This document shows positions 1 to 9,800 of a stretch of 64,000 nucleotides of DNA, piece after piece (the stretch's first letter is position 1; every line of letters starts with the position of its first letter). The translations under genes were made by a program, and so were the position numbers. The notes below the pieces were generated by a model. The model did not search any database. It was not told where the DNA came from and was given only the letters and a program-made list of their open reading frames with translations. The stretch is from Nocardia crassostreae (GTDB taxonomy: Bacteria; Actinomycetota; Actinomycetes; Mycobacteriales; Mycobacteriaceae): assembly GCF_001613405.1 (NCBI RefSeq), contig NZ_BDCH01000015.1, forward strand, positions 1-64,000, given 5' to 3'.

Positions 1-1425
1 GGACCGCATACGAGATGGAACGGGCAGCTCATCGTCCTGGTGGCGGTCCTGGCCATGGTGAACTTCGTGGTCGACTCGGCGATCACCGCGCCGCTGCTCG
101 TCCTTCCGGCCATGCTCGACCATTTCGGTACCGACGAGGCGGCGTGGCTCAATGCCACCGCCATGCTGGCGGGCGTGCTGTGGGCGCCGCTGCTCGGCAA
201 GAGCGCCGACATCTACGGCAAGCGCCGGGTGCTCGTCCTGACCCTGCTACTCAGCGGTGCGGGCGCGCTGCTGTGCGCGGTCGCCCCGAGCATCTGGATA
301 TTCATTCCGGGCCTCATGCTCCAGGGGGCGGCGCTGGCCGCCATGTTCCTCTCCGTCGCGATCGTGCGAGGTGTGTGCGCACCCCGAATCGCGATGATCA
401 TCGTGGGCATCGTGACCTCGGGTTCCGCGGTGCTCAATATCGCACCCCGGTTCCTCGTCGAGCGGCTGGCGACCGAGTACGGCTTCCAGATCCTTTTCCT
501 CGCATCGACTTTCGTCGCCGTCGCCATGGCGATCTGCGTACGCTTCGTCATTCCCGAATCCCCGAGCACGACGCCGGGCACGATCGACGTCGGCGGCGCG
601 CTGCTCCTCGGCGGAGGTCTCGCCGGGGTGCTCGGTTACCTCAGCCTGGGCTCGGTCCTCGGCTGGCTCGCGGCCGGACCGATGGCTCTGCTCATCGGCG
701 GCGGCGCGGCGCTGGCCCGGTGGTTTCTGGTGTCGAGCCGCAAGCCCGACCCCCTGATCGACGTCAGGAACCTCGGTGGGCCCTTGATGCTCACGCTGCT
801 CGTCGTATTCCTCGGGGCCGGTTCGTATCAGAGCATGTTGCAACTCCTCCCGCTCATCGGTGACGTCTCCGCCGATCAGGGACTCGGGTACGGACTGGCC
901 GACCAGGGCTCGGTGGCCCTGTTGCTCGCGGCGCCGGGACTCGGGGTCATGCTCGGCGGTCCGGCGGCCGGATGGCTCGATGGGCGCATCGGACCGGCCC
1001 GGACATTGGCCGGGACGATCCTGCTCGGAACCGCGGTGAGCGTGGGGATGTTCCTCGGGGCCGCGCGGCTGCCCGCCGCGCTCTGCTTCGCGTTCCTGCT
1101 GGGTGTCACGGTGGGTTCGCTCGGGACGTCCGGCTTCAATATGGCCGAGAGCCTGGCGCCCGCCGAACGCCAGGGCATTGTGTCGAGCCTGGTCATGGTG
1201 ATGGTCTCGATCGGCTCGGTGGTGCTGAACTTCGCGGGCGCGGCCGTACTGGAGTCGACCGCCGTCGTCGTCGACGGTGCGACGGCGAACTCGGCCACGG
1301 GTGTATTCACCTATATCGCAATGGCTTCCGGCGCGTTCGCGATCGCCGCGGCGCCCGCTCTCGCGCTCGTGCGGGGCACCCGGCGCGGCCGCCACTCGGC
1401 GGGGCGGTTCTCTCGTGTCGCATAA
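1..1425 (+). CDS. MFS drug exporter, DHA2/14-TM type (5' end outside window)
   Basis: The reading frame is open from the first base, so the true start lies upstream and the entry is partial. The visible ~474 residues are almost entirely hydrophobic helices separated by short loops. The loop after the second visible helix (GKSADIYGKRRVLVL) matches MFS motif A. The helix count fits the 14-TM DHA2 family of proton-driven exporters of drugs or metabolites. The last 11 bases overlap the GTG start of the following flavin monooxygenase, so the two are probably one transcript. Exporter plus flavin monooxygenase is a common resistance or tailoring pair. The substrate cannot be read from sequence. Confidence 0.85.
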   Translation, partial: GPHTRWNGQLIVLVAVLAMVNFVVDSAITAPLLVLPAMLDHFGTDEAAWLNATAMLAGVLWAPLLGKSADIYGKRRVLVLTLLLSGAGALLCAVAPSIWIFIPGLMLQGAALAAMFLSVAIVRGVCAPRIAMIIVGIVTSGSAVLNIAPRFLVERLATEYGFQILFLASTFVAVAMAICVRFVIPESPSTTPGTIDVGGALLLGGGLAGVLGYLSLGSVLGWLAAGPMALLIGGGAALARWFLVSSRKPDPLIDVRNLGGPLMLTLLVVFLGAGSYQSMLQLLPLIGDVSADQGLGYGLADQGSVALLLAAPGLGVMLGGPAAGWLDGRIGPARTLAGTILLGTAVSVGMFLGAARLPAALCFAFLLGVTVGSLGTSGFNMAESLAPAERQGIVSSLVMVMVSIGSVVLNFAGAAVLESTAVVVDGATANSATGVFTYIAMASGAFAIAAAPALALVRGTRRGRHSAGRFSRVA

Positions 1426-2626
1426 CAGAGTCCTGGTTTCCGGTGCGAGCATCGCGGGACCGGCCGTGGCCTACTGGCTGCACCGGTTCGGCTTCGCGGT
1501 GACGGTGCTGGAGAAGGCCGAGGGAGTGCGCGGCGGTGGGTACCCCATCGATGTGCGCGGCGCCGCGGTGGAGGTGGCCCGGCGTATGGGGATCCTGCCG
1601 CGGCTTCGGGAGGCGCATATCGAATCGCGCCGGATGACCTTCCTCGAAGCCGATGGCAGTGTGGCGGTGGCGCTTTCGCCGCACACGGTCTCCGGCGGCG
1701 TGCAGGGGCGTGATATCGAGGTGCCGCGCGGGGAGTTGACGGAAGTGCTGTTCTAGGCGGTCCGCGACGACGTGGAGTTCGTATTCGACGACTCCGTCGA
1801 CACGCTCACCGAGCATGAGCACGGTGTCGACGTCGCCTTCCGCAGCGGAGCGCGGCGCAGCTTCGATCTGGTCCTCGGCGCGGATGGGATGCACTCGCGC
1901 ACAAGGGAACTCGTATTCGGCCCCGAGCAGCTGTTCCGCCACCATCTCGGGTACTGCTTCGCTCTGTTCACCATGCCCGACATCTTCGGGCTCTCCCGTG
2001 AGGTGACCGTCTGGAACAGACCCGGCAGGGCTGCGGCGCTCTACGCCGCCGGAGACAGCGACGAGGTGCACGCACTTCTCGCCTTCGCGCACCCCGAACC
2101 GCACTACGACGTCCTCCGCGATCCCGGGGCCTTCCGCGACCTCTTCACAACCACTTTCGCCGATGACGGCTGGGAAATCCCGGCCGTGGTCGCCGCCATG
2201 CGCCGCGCGAGCGACCCGTTCTTCGACACGGTGAGCCAGGTTCGTATGCCGCGCTGGTCCAGCGGGCGGATCGCGCTCGTCGGCGATGCCGCCTACGCCC
2301 TGTCCTTCCTGACCGGGCAGGGATCCAGCCTCGCCCTCGTCGGCGCGCATGTGCTCGCCTGCGCGCTGGCGACCCATCGCGACCACGCCGCCACCTTCGC
2401 CGCCTACGAGCGCGACCTGCGTGGATTCGTCGAAATGAACCAGGCGCTGGTCGGCGCGGGCGATGCGGCGCTTTTCCCCACGACTGCGGCTGCCCTCGAA
2501 AGACGCAATGCCACCCTGCGCGGCCTCACCGCCGCGCCCGCGGGAACCGGGCGCCCGGCACACACCGCCATCGAATTGCCGCGGCCTCACTGCGGTGCGC
2601 GCGGCACCGGTGTCCAGCGCTGCTGA
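1415..2626 (+). pseudogene. FAD-dependent monooxygenase interrupted by an in-frame TAG
   Basis: Family: group A flavoprotein monooxygenase (PheA/TetX-like), cytoplasmic and NAD(P)H-dependent. The N-terminal dinucleotide fold is SGASIAGPAVAYWLHRFG. The second FAD motif is GADGMHSRTR and the third is GDAAYALSF, all in the order usual for the family. Start GTG 1415 puts the FAD motif within the first 20 residues and overlaps the upstream MFS gene by 11 bp. A TAG codon at 1754-1756 splits the frame (about residue 114). The downstream part continues in the same frame and still looks conserved, so the lesion is a single substitution. Without a base-call error the product would be a useless 113-residue fragment. 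Confidence 0.8.
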
Positions 2627-2850
2627 ATGAATCCGATCGCGGCGGCGTCGAGTACGTACATCTCCAGGTATCCGCAAGTGGTGCAGGCGAACTGCCACAG
2701 ACCGGTGGTGTTGTGACCCTGGAGGATGCCGCGAAAGCCGGGGCCGGTGTGTGGCATGAGGACGGCGTGTGAATCTTCACCGAGCCGCAGGCCGTTCTGG
2801 GCGGCGTGGACCGTGGGCGCGGAGCATTTCGAGCAGATTCCGTCACGCAT
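2587..2850 (-). CDS. Small zinc-ribbon protein
   Basis: 87 residues beginning MRDGICSKCSAPTVH. It has two CxxC knuckles, CSKC near the N-terminus and CTTC near residue 60, the pattern of a zinc-ribbon fold. Start 2850 was chosen because it puts the first knuckle at residues 6-9 and overlaps the end of the sigma-factor gene by 8 bp, indicating translational coupling. Similar small zinc-ribbon proteins follow ECF sigma genes in actinomycetes, so a regulatory or accessory role with the sigma factor is plausible but not shown. The 3' end overlaps the tail of the convergent monooxygenase by 40 bp. Confidence 0.7.
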   Translation of the reverse strand: MRDGICSKCSAPTVHAAQNGLRLGEDSHAVLMPHTGPGFRGILQGHNTTGLWQFACTTCGYLEMYVLDAAAIGFIQQRWTPVPRAPQ

Positions 2851-3892
2851 CCTGGGATCCTGGCACGAAGTTCGGGTGAGCGCCCGGGAAGCCGAATGTC
2901 GTGACCAGCGTGGGGTCGTCGTGAAAGGCGACAATGCGGGACACGCCGGTCGGTGTGGGTTCCAGGACCACGATGCCGGTCGCGCGGAGGGCGCCGGTCG
3001 CGTCGCGGTGGTATACGGCGGCGGCGGGCTGGCCGTTGGCGATGGTGGGGATCATGCGCCAGTCGCTCGCTGCGCCGAGCACGTGGGCCGCGAGCATCCG
3101 GATGCACATCGAACGGCCCGCCTGCCAGTCCCGGAACGGTGTCGCCTCCAGGGTGGCGTCGGTGCGCAGGACCTGTTCCAGCAGTGTGGCGTCGGCGCGT
3201 TCGAATGCGGCGATGTAGCCGTCGAGCAGTGCGCGGGCGCGCGGATCGGTTGGCTCGAGCGGTTTTTCGGGCTTGGGATCGAGCTCGTCGAGTTTGGCGC
3301 GGGCGCGCTGCAATCCGCTCTTGACCGCCGCGGTGGTGGTGCCGAGGATTGCCGCGGTCTCGGGTGCGGAGAACGCCATCACCTCGCGCAGCAGGAGAAT
3401 CGCGCGCTGGCGGGCGGGCAGGTGTTGCAGGCTCGCGATGAGGGCCAGCCGCACCGATTCCCGGGTGACCGCCACGGCGGCCGGATCGTCGTCGGCCGGG
3501 GCGATCCACGCGTCCGGCAGCGGCTCCAGCCACGAAACCGTCCCCTGCACAAGAGGATTCGGTGCACGATCGGGCCCGTCGTACGGACCGCCCAGCCCGG
3601 AGGGCAGCACTCGGATGCGGCGCGACTCCAAGGCCGTGAGGCACACATTGGTGGCGATCGTGTAGAGCCAGGTCCGAATCGATGCGCGGCCTTCGAACCC
3701 GGCGTAGGAACGCCACGCCCGCAGATAGGTCTCCTGCACCAGATCCTCGGCATCGTGCGCCGAGCCGACCATGCGATAGCAGTGCGCCAGCAACTCCCGG
3801 CGAAACCGCTCGGTCTCGCCGAACCCGTCCCGATCCGGCACCGCCTGCGACTGCGACTGCGACTGCGACTGCGACTGCGACTGCGAGGTCAT
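2843..3892 (-). CDS. ECF-type sigma-70 factor with C-terminal SnoaL-like domain (SigG family)
   Basis: 349 residues. Region 2 lies at about residues 25-95 (ELLAHCYRMVGSAHDAEDLV, then RTWLYTIATNVCLTAL). Region 4 is at about 160-215 (LPARQRAILLLREV, then AAVKSGLQRARAKL). A C-terminal segment of about 130 residues resembles a SnoaL/NTF2 fold. This architecture is that of the SigG/SigJ-like ECF groups, where the C-terminal domain regulates the factor instead of an anti-sigma protein; no anti-sigma gene is visible here. The N-terminus is unusual: seven Ser-Gln dipeptides encoded by a perfect hexanucleotide repeat. The downstream zinc-ribbon gene overlaps its stop. Confidence 0.88.
   Translation of the reverse strand: MTSQSQSQSQSQSQSQAVPDRDGFGETERFRRELLAHCYRMVGSAHDAEDLVQETYLRAWRSYAGFEGRASIRTWLYTIATNVCLTALESRRIRVLPSGLGGPYDGPDRAPNPLVQGTVSWLEPLPDAWIAPADDDPAAVAVTRESVRLALIASLQHLPARQRAILLLREVMAFSAPETAAILGTTTAAVKSGLQRARAKLDELDPKPEKPLEPTDPRARALLDGYIAAFERADATLLEQVLRTDATLEATPFRDWQAGRSMCIRMLAAHVLGAASDWRMIPTIANGQPAAAVYHRDATGALRATGIVVLEPTPTGVSRIVAFHDDPTLVTTFGFPGAHPNFVPGSQDA
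3845..3886. repeat. Hexanucleotide tandem repeat (CTGCGA)x7
   Basis: Seven perfect copies of CTGCGA on the plus strand, reading as seven Ser-Gln codon pairs right after Met-Thr at the start of the ECF sigma gene. Because the unit is 6 bp, gain or loss of copies would lengthen or shorten the N-terminal tail without shifting the frame. Confidence 0.95.
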
Positions 3893-3901
3893 ACCCCGAG
3901 C

Positions 3902-4903
3902 CTAGGCGGGCAGCAGGGCCAGTTTGCCGACGGTGGCCCTGGAGTCCAGCTCCGCCAAGGCCTTCGGACCGTCGGCCAGTGCGTAGGCGGTGGGCTGTCC
4001 CGGCGGCAGCACGCCGGTCGCGATGAGCGCACCCATCTCCCCCATGAGCTGTCCGAACATGTCCGGAGCCGACCGCATCAGCACACCGATATTGAGCCCG
4101 ACGAGGTGAACCTGATGCTCGTACACCAACTCCCAGTTGGTGATCGCGGCCTCACCGCCCGCCAGACCGAAGACCACGACCCGCCCCGTGACCGGTCTGG
4201 CCGCGGCCACGCTCGCGGCCAACCCGGCCCCGCCCGCCGACTCCAGCACCAGATCGGCCCCGGCCCCGCCGGTCAACCGCAACACCTCGTCGGCGAGACC
4301 GTCCTCGAGCGAATTCACAACGTGGTCAGCACCCAGCGCCCGCACCGTCTCGTGCTTATCCGGCGACGCGGCGGCAATGACCGTCGCACCGTAATGCTTG
4401 GCCATCCGCACCGCCGCCTGCCCGGTCGCACCCGCCGCGGCCTGGATGAGCACGGTCTCCCCCGCTACGAGGCCGCCCAGCGGCCTGAGCTCGGCCAGCG
4501 CGGTAGGCCAATTCACGACCATGCCGAGCGCCTGCGCCGCCTCCCACCCCGCGGGCACCGGCACCGCCGCGGCCGCGGGCAGCACCCAATACTCAGCGAA
4601 AGCCCCGTCACCGACACCGATCACAAGCGCACCCGGCGCTGGTTCGCGCACCGCCTCCCCTACCGCGACGACCTCCCCCGCCGCCTCGAACCCCGCCAGA
4701 TACGGCGGCCGCGGACCACCCCGGAATCGCCCGTGGGCCTTCGACACATCGGCGAAGTTGACCCCTGCCGCAGTGACGCGAATCAGAACCTCGCCCCGAC
4801 CCGGCACCGGCACCGGCACCGCCGCATCGCTGATCAGGCGCATATCCTGCGGGCCGTCGAAAGAGGTCTGCTCCAGGGCGCGCATGGTGGTGGGAATGCT
4901 CAT
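3902..4903 (-). CDS. Zinc-independent MDR oxidoreductase (quinone oxidoreductase/enoyl reductase-like)
   Basis: 333 residues, the usual length of medium-chain dehydrogenase/reductases. The N-terminal GroES-like part contains GEVLIRVTAAGVNFADVSK. The Rossmann part has the nucleotide signature AAAGATGQAAVRMAKHYGA, followed by GADHVVNS. The zinc-ligand cysteines of alcohol dehydrogenases are absent, which places it with quinone oxidoreductases or NADPH-dependent enoyl reductases. Start 4903 gives the typical short leader before the GroES fold. It lies 9 bp upstream of the ECF sigma start on the same strand, so the three genes MDR, sigma and zinc ribbon may be co-transcribed. The substrate is unknown. 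Confidence 0.85.
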   Translation of the reverse strand: MSIPTTMRALEQTSFDGPQDMRLISDAAVPVPVPGRGEVLIRVTAAGVNFADVSKAHGRFRGGPRPPYLAGFEAAGEVVAVGEAVREPAPGALVIGVGDGAFAEYWVLPAAAAVPVPAGWEAAQALGMVVNWPTALAELRPLGGLVAGETVLIQAAAGATGQAAVRMAKHYGATVIAAASPDKHETVRALGADHVVNSLEDGLADEVLRLTGGAGADLVLESAGGAGLAASVAAARPVTGRVVVFGLAGGEAAITNWELVYEHQVHLVGLNIGVLMRSAPDMFGQLMGEMGALIATGVLPPGQPTAYALADGPKALAELDSRATVGKLALLPA

Positions 4904-4950
4904 GACAGGTAGACCCGAACCGCGCCCCGAAGGAATCGGCGATGCCCGAA

Positions 4951-5424
4951 CTACGCCACGAAATCGGGGCTGTAGATCCGGATCAGGCCATTGCCGTCCT
5001 TGGTGATCTCGGTATAACTGGCATACCGATGCCCGGCCACGACCGCTGCCGCGTCGATCCGCAGCGGCGGCGACGGATAGCTGCCATTGAAACAGGGCAT
5101 GGCCCCGCTGCTCGCGACTTCCTCGTTCGCCACGGTCGTATACGCGTCCTTGTCGATCACCTTCACCACCATAGTGCAGTTGTCGATGGTCGACCCACCG
5201 GTCTTAACGGTCAGGCTGCCATACGCCACCAGCTTCCCCTCGTACCGATAGACGCAGGATTCGACCTCGGCCGACCCGTCACTGGTCAAGAAGACCCCGG
5301 AACAGGATTTGGGCACCTCCCACTCCGGCGGATCCGCCGGAGCCGTCGGCGCGAGCACGAAAACCGCTGCGGCACTGACAACCCCGCAGGAGACGGCACG
5401 GGAGAACCTACTCATGGACATCAC
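4951..5424 (-). CDS. Secreted protein of unknown function
   Basis: 157 residues with a Sec-type signal peptide: a short basic start (MSMSRFSR), a hydrophobic core (SCGVVSAAAVFVL) and an Ala-rich cleavage region near APTAPADPP. The mature part is about 125 residues, carries four cysteines (CSGVF, ESCVY, DNCTM, MPCFN) that could form two disulfides, and has no family I recognise. It resembles other small exported beta-rich actinomycete proteins. Either of the two first methionines could be the start; the second (MSMSRF) is equally good. It lies 47 bp upstream of the MDR gene on the same strand and is divergent from the 5581 gene. Confidence 0.7.
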   Translation of the reverse strand: MMSMSRFSRAVSCGVVSAAAVFVLAPTAPADPPEWEVPKSCSGVFLTSDGSAEVESCVYRYEGKLVAYGSLTVKTGGSTIDNCTMVVKVIDKDAYTTVANEEVASSGAMPCFNGSYPSPPLRIDAAAVVAGHRYASYTEITKDGNGLIRIYSPDFVA

Positions 5425-5580
5425 AGACCTCTCGAGTTCCAGCCCAATGTCGAATTTGCGCGGGCGTCCAGTTCATAACAGTGTCAAGCAAATTACGTTG
5501 CAGCCCAGGGTTATCAAGCGCATACGATTGGTTTGCTCGTACGCCGCACCGTGCATGATTCAAGGTGTAAGGATGCACGC

Positions 5581-5964
5581 ATGCCCGGCCTTCTGGTCAG
5601 CGCATGCACGAATCCTGCGTGGTATGCGTCGCTGACTTTCACTGGAATCTGCACAATCTCCGGCGCGTTCGTCGCCGCCGCAGCAGCCTGGGCTGTCGCC
5701 CGGCGTTCGACCTCGACCGCAGACGCCAACCGCGCCGAGGAACGTCGGCGACACGATGTCGACCAGCAATGGAAGATATTCGAGTTCATCCAGAAGGATG
5801 AGCGTGCACCGCTTCGAACTCGGGCAGGGTGGCTGCACAGCCTCAGTGACCGCGCGGCCGAACTCGATGCCGTCGACCTTTCCAGCAAGATCGGCGAGTA
5901 TGCCGATTTTCTTCTGATACAGGCGCATATACCACCGACCGAGGGCAATCAGGAAGGCGCCTGA
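5581..5964 (+). CDS. Small single-pass membrane protein
   Basis: 127 residues from ATG 5581. One hydrophobic helix (about residues 12-36, containing SGAFVAAAAAWAVA) follows a short N-terminus. A charged cytoplasmic part rich in Arg/Glu comes next (NRAEERRRHDVDQQWKIFEF) and looks helical or coiled-coil. No recognised family. Its stop codon overlaps the ATG of the next gene by one base, and the following genes continue without gaps into the WD40/Lon-like protein. It is therefore best read as the first member of that operon, perhaps a membrane partner. Function unknown. Confidence 0.6.
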   Translation: MPGLLVSACTNPAWYASLTFTGICTISGAFVAAAAAWAVARRSTSTADANRAEERRRHDVDQQWKIFEFIQKDERAPLRTRAGWLHSLSDRAAELDAVDLSSKIGEYADFLLIQAHIPPTEGNQEGA

Positions 5965-6584
5965 TGTCGACGAACATGGGCCCCTTCACCAACGAATCAC
6001 CGCACGAGTACGAGGAGGCTGTACGCGAACTCGCCGAACTCGCCGCGCGCGAAGCCGAGCGTCGCGGCGTACCCGTCTCCGCGGAAGCCGCACGCATTCT
6101 GAGTGCCCCTCCGGGGACGATAGCCGCAGCGCAGGCTCGCCGGATGGCGTCCCTGACACAGTCCCAGACTGTGGGTGACACCCCGAATGAGCACTCGGAG
6201 AACCATGACGAGGCCGTACACGAGCTCGCCGAACTCGCCGCCCGGGAAGCCGAGCGCCGGGGTGCACCCGTCTCGACGGAAGCCACCCAAGTTCTGGCTA
6301 CACGCCAATCACCAACCTGCACTGTCGTATCCGGTGACAGCGACGAACGCACCGCGACGGTGACCGCGCTACCGCGTCGATCGGATGCTCTGGCAACATT
6401 CCACGCACCACGAGGCGAAGGCCGCCAGTTCGGACCTGCCTCGCCGCAGATACGAGGATGCGCGCCTCGGTGTCGTTCTCGAGTGCGCGCTCACCGATCG
6501 CGGACGCACCCGGGTTCGAGTCGAGATGCGAAGGGCCGGTGTGAAGGTGGGCGAGGTGTGCCATTTACGCGCCGATCGCGGTGA
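5964..6584 (+). CDS. Unknown protein with two copies of a helical repeat; 3' part doubtful
   Basis: The first ~140 residues look genuine. They contain two near-identical helical units, EEAVRELAELAAREAERRG (residues 17-35) and DEAVHELAELAAREAERRG (82-100), each followed by a VPVS/APVS and AxxIL/ATQVL segment. The unit looks like a short amphipathic helical domain, possibly an adaptor. After about 6370 the frame becomes Arg-rich and shadow-like, while another frame (6385-6849) becomes convincing. The real gene may therefore stop earlier, or be joined to the next by a one-base shift. I do not recognise the family. Stop/start overlap with the upstream gene indicates coupling. Confidence 0.5.
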   Translation: MSTNMGPFTNESPHEYEEAVRELAELAAREAERRGVPVSAEAARILSAPPGTIAAAQARRMASLTQSQTVGDTPNEHSENHDEAVHELAELAAREAERRGAPVSTEATQVLATRQSPTCTVVSGDSDERTATVTALPRRSDALATFHAPRGEGRQFGPASPQIRGCAPRCRSRVRAHRSRTHPGSSRDAKGRCEGGRGVPFTRRSR

Positions 6585-6849
6585 CCATCGGGATCTGCTC
6601 CTGCTGCTGATCGAGAACGCGGCGGAGGGAACTCTCGTCGGATACCTCGATACGTCCGCAGAAATATACTGGGCTGACCTGACACTCGTAGAGTTCGTCA
6701 GCGTATCCGGGATCCAGGTGGAGGATTCCGCGGCAGTCACCTACGCGGTCAGCCATTCCACCGCCGTTCTCGCTCTGACATGGGACCAAGCCGCGGCAGC
6801 CCTCGCCCTGTCCGATCCGATCCGCGCGGCAATCGAGGCTGGGCAGTGA
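6385..6849 (+). CDS. Unknown soluble protein upstream of the WD40/Lon-like gene (possibly the 3' half of the preceding gene)
   Basis: About 154 residues with ordinary composition from ARLGVVLECALTDRG onward. It looks mixed alpha/beta, with LLLLLIENAAEGTLVGYL and DSAAVTYAVSHSTAVLALTW. The frame is closed by TGA at 6361-6363, so translation must begin at ATG 6385 or enter by a frameshift from the 5964 frame. An overlap of 200 bp between two real genes would be unusual. A single-base error near 6364-6385 that fuses the two into one ~295-residue protein is the simpler reading. The stop TGA 6847-6849 overlaps the ATG of the next gene. No family recognised. Confidence 0.5.
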   Translation: MLWQHSTHHEAKAASSDLPRRRYEDARLGVVLECALTDRGRTRVRVEMRRAGVKVGEVCHLRADRGDHRDLLLLLIENAAEGTLVGYLDTSAEIYWADLTLVEFVSVSGIQVEDSAAVTYAVSHSTAVLALTWDQAAAALALSDPIRAAIEAGQ

Positions 6850-9800
6850 TGGCCGATCCTGAGAGGCCCGCCGGCGGTGACATCGACACGGCGTTTCTTC
6901 GCGACAAGCTGACAGGCCGACACCAACTCTGGTTGACCCTGTGCCGCAATGCCATTGCGCAGGGACCAGATGCCGTGACCGAACTCGCGGCACCGGACCG
7001 ACCCGAGTACGCGGCATTCAATGAGTCCACGAACCGACGGAAGACACCGATCCGCGGGAGGACCATCCCTGATCTCTCTGCGGCACAGGCGATCTTGGCA
7101 TTGTCGGCGGGCATCACAGGCATTGGAGACCCCGAGTCCGCATGTCGGGAAATTCTCGTCCACGCCGCCGAATCCGGGTTGATCTCCGCCGATGTGCCGC
7201 TTCTGGCGGCGGATTCACCCGCGCTCGTGGGCAACAAACGCCTGCAGGAGATCGTCGCCCACTTGTTGGCTCAGGAGTCCGAACCAGCCCGTGGTTATGT
7301 CGTCATGCTCGCCCTCGAACTTGCCGGTGCCCGTCCCAAGCGAGCCCGATCCGCGACCGCCCGTGTCCTTTTCGCCGAGCGGAAACAAGACGGCCGGGGA
7401 GCCGCAGGCTTGCTGCGGCTCCACCTACTGAAGAAGGGTCCGAGCGGACTGCATCCCGATCCGGCGGTCATGAGCTTCCTGCAGGCCGACGGCTCGGTTC
7501 CGGAAAGCATGCGTGCGGCGTGGGAGACCAGTCGCTTGGCGGGCATGGGCGTCTGTGTGGTGTGGTCGGTCGTCGCCATGGATGGCGATCCTTGCAATTC
7601 GATTGTCGGCGGCTCCTTGGGTGCGGCCCTCGCGGTGGCCTTGGACGATCTTGCGCCCCGGCACCCGAGACTTCGCCTGCTGCGCCCGAAGAAGCTCGAC
7701 GCCAAATGCGCGGTAACCGCGGCCATGGACGGCACTACCCTCGTCGGCGTCAGTGGTATCCCGGAGAAACTGCAAGCCGCACATCGGCACAAACTCCGCG
7801 TGGTGGTCGCCGCAGACGATCGCGCTGCGGCCGAAGCAGCCCGGCCCCAGGGCTACCGCAAGACGATCGATGGCGCGGCAGATCTCTCCGAAGCAATCGA
7901 AAAGACACGGACCCGATTGAATTGGGCCCTGGTGGCTGCCAATACAGCGCTTCTCCTGGCGATCGTCGTTGGCATCGTCATCACCTCTACCGTCGTCAAT
8001 GCGCGAAACGATGCCGAGGCGCGACACCGGGAGGCGGTCGCACAGCGGCTGCTCACACAAAGTTCCGAGTTGCTCAATGGAACCGCTGCAGGCGGTGACG
8101 CGACGGCCATCCGGCTGGTGCTGGCCGCGCAAGCGCTCGCGCCCGGCTCGGCGACCGACAATGCAATTATCGCCACGCGTCACGACCGGCGGCGGTTGCT
8201 GTCCGTCGCCGACACGACGGAAATGGTTGCGGCGGTAGCCTTTACTCCAGACGGCACCACTGTCCTGTCCGGAGGCAAGGATGGGCTGATTCGACGCTGG
8301 AACGCCCGAACGGGACGGCCACTCGGCGAACCCTGGACCGGCCACACCGGCGCGATCACCGGAATCGTGGTCACTCGCGATGGCAGTCGGATCGTCACCG
8401 GCGGTGTCGACGGGACCGTCCGGATATGGTATGCGCGTACAGGTTTCGCGGTCGGCGAACCTATCCATGCCGACCCCAAAACCGTCTTGTCCGTCGCGGT
8501 CAGCCCGGACGGACGGCGCATCGTATCCAGCGGCATCGAAGTGACGCCGCGCATCTGGGATCTCGAGACCGGCCTCCAGATCGGCACTCCCTTGACCGGT
8601 CACCGCGGATCGGTGTGGAGTGTCGCATTCAGCCCGGACGGACATCGGATCGCCTCGGCCAGTGCGGACAATTCCGTTCGCTTGTGGGACGCAGATACCG
8701 GCCAACCGGTCGGCGCTCCGCTCACGGGCCACTCGATGTATGCCATGAGCGTGGCGTTCAGCCCAGCCGGAGACAGTGTGGTTTCGGGGAGTCAGGACGG
8801 CACTCTACGGGTATGGAACACCTCCACCGGAGCTCTCGTCGGCATGCCGATAAAGGGCCACAGCAACTCCGTTGACACGGTGGCATTCAGCCCGGACGGA
8901 ACCCGCATCGTTTCGGGAAGCGATGACACCTCGGTGCGGGTGTGGGACGCCGCCTCCGGAGCGCAGATCAGCGAATCGTTCGACGGCCATACCGACGTTG
9001 TCTGGGCGGTTGCTTTCAGCCCCGATGGCAGCCGCATCGTATCCGGTGGCCAGGACGGCACCGTTCGGATCTGGGACGCCACCGATCTTCCTCTGACAGG
9101 GCACACAGGCTGGGTGAACAACATCGCCCTCGATCGCTCCGGCGCTCGCATCGTCTCTGTCGGCAATGACCACGCCATTCGCATTTGGGACGCGACCACC
9201 GGCAAAGCGATCGGCGCACCGATCATCGGAGGGACCACGGACATCATCAGCGTCGCGATCACTCCCGATAGCACTCGCATCGCCGCAGGCGATGCGGAAG
9301 GCTTGATTCGCTTCTGGGATATGGCAACCGGGCAGAGCATCGGCGAGCCCCTTCGCGGCCATACCGGCGCCGTCATGACTCTGGCGTTCAGCCCGGACGG
9401 GAGTCGGCTCGTGTCAGGGAGTACCGACAAAACGGTGCGCCTGTGGGACCGAGGTAACGGCAATCCCATCGGCGAACCGATCTCGGACCACACGGGAAGC
9501 GTTCTCGCGGTCTCCTTCCGACCGGACGGCAGACAATTCGCATCCACCGGCCAAGACATGACTATTCGGCTGTGGGATGTGGATACGCGCCAACCTGCCG
9601 TGCCGTCGCTCACCGGGAATACCGAAACGGTGTCGAGCCTGACCTTCAGCCCCGATGGACAGCGCATTCTCTCCGGTGGTGTCGATCGGACCGTACGGAT
9701 ATGGGATGCGAACACGCGGAATCAAATCGGCACGTCCTTCACCGGACACGCGGACACGGTCTTCGCCGTCGCCTTCGACCCGACCGGAAGGATCGCCGCC

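Noticed and set aside
2726..4912. A 728-codon open frame on the plus strand over the sigma factor and MDR genes
   Set aside because: It is Arg/Gly/His-rich, has no domain motif and is antisense to two well-recognised genes; a GC-skew shadow.
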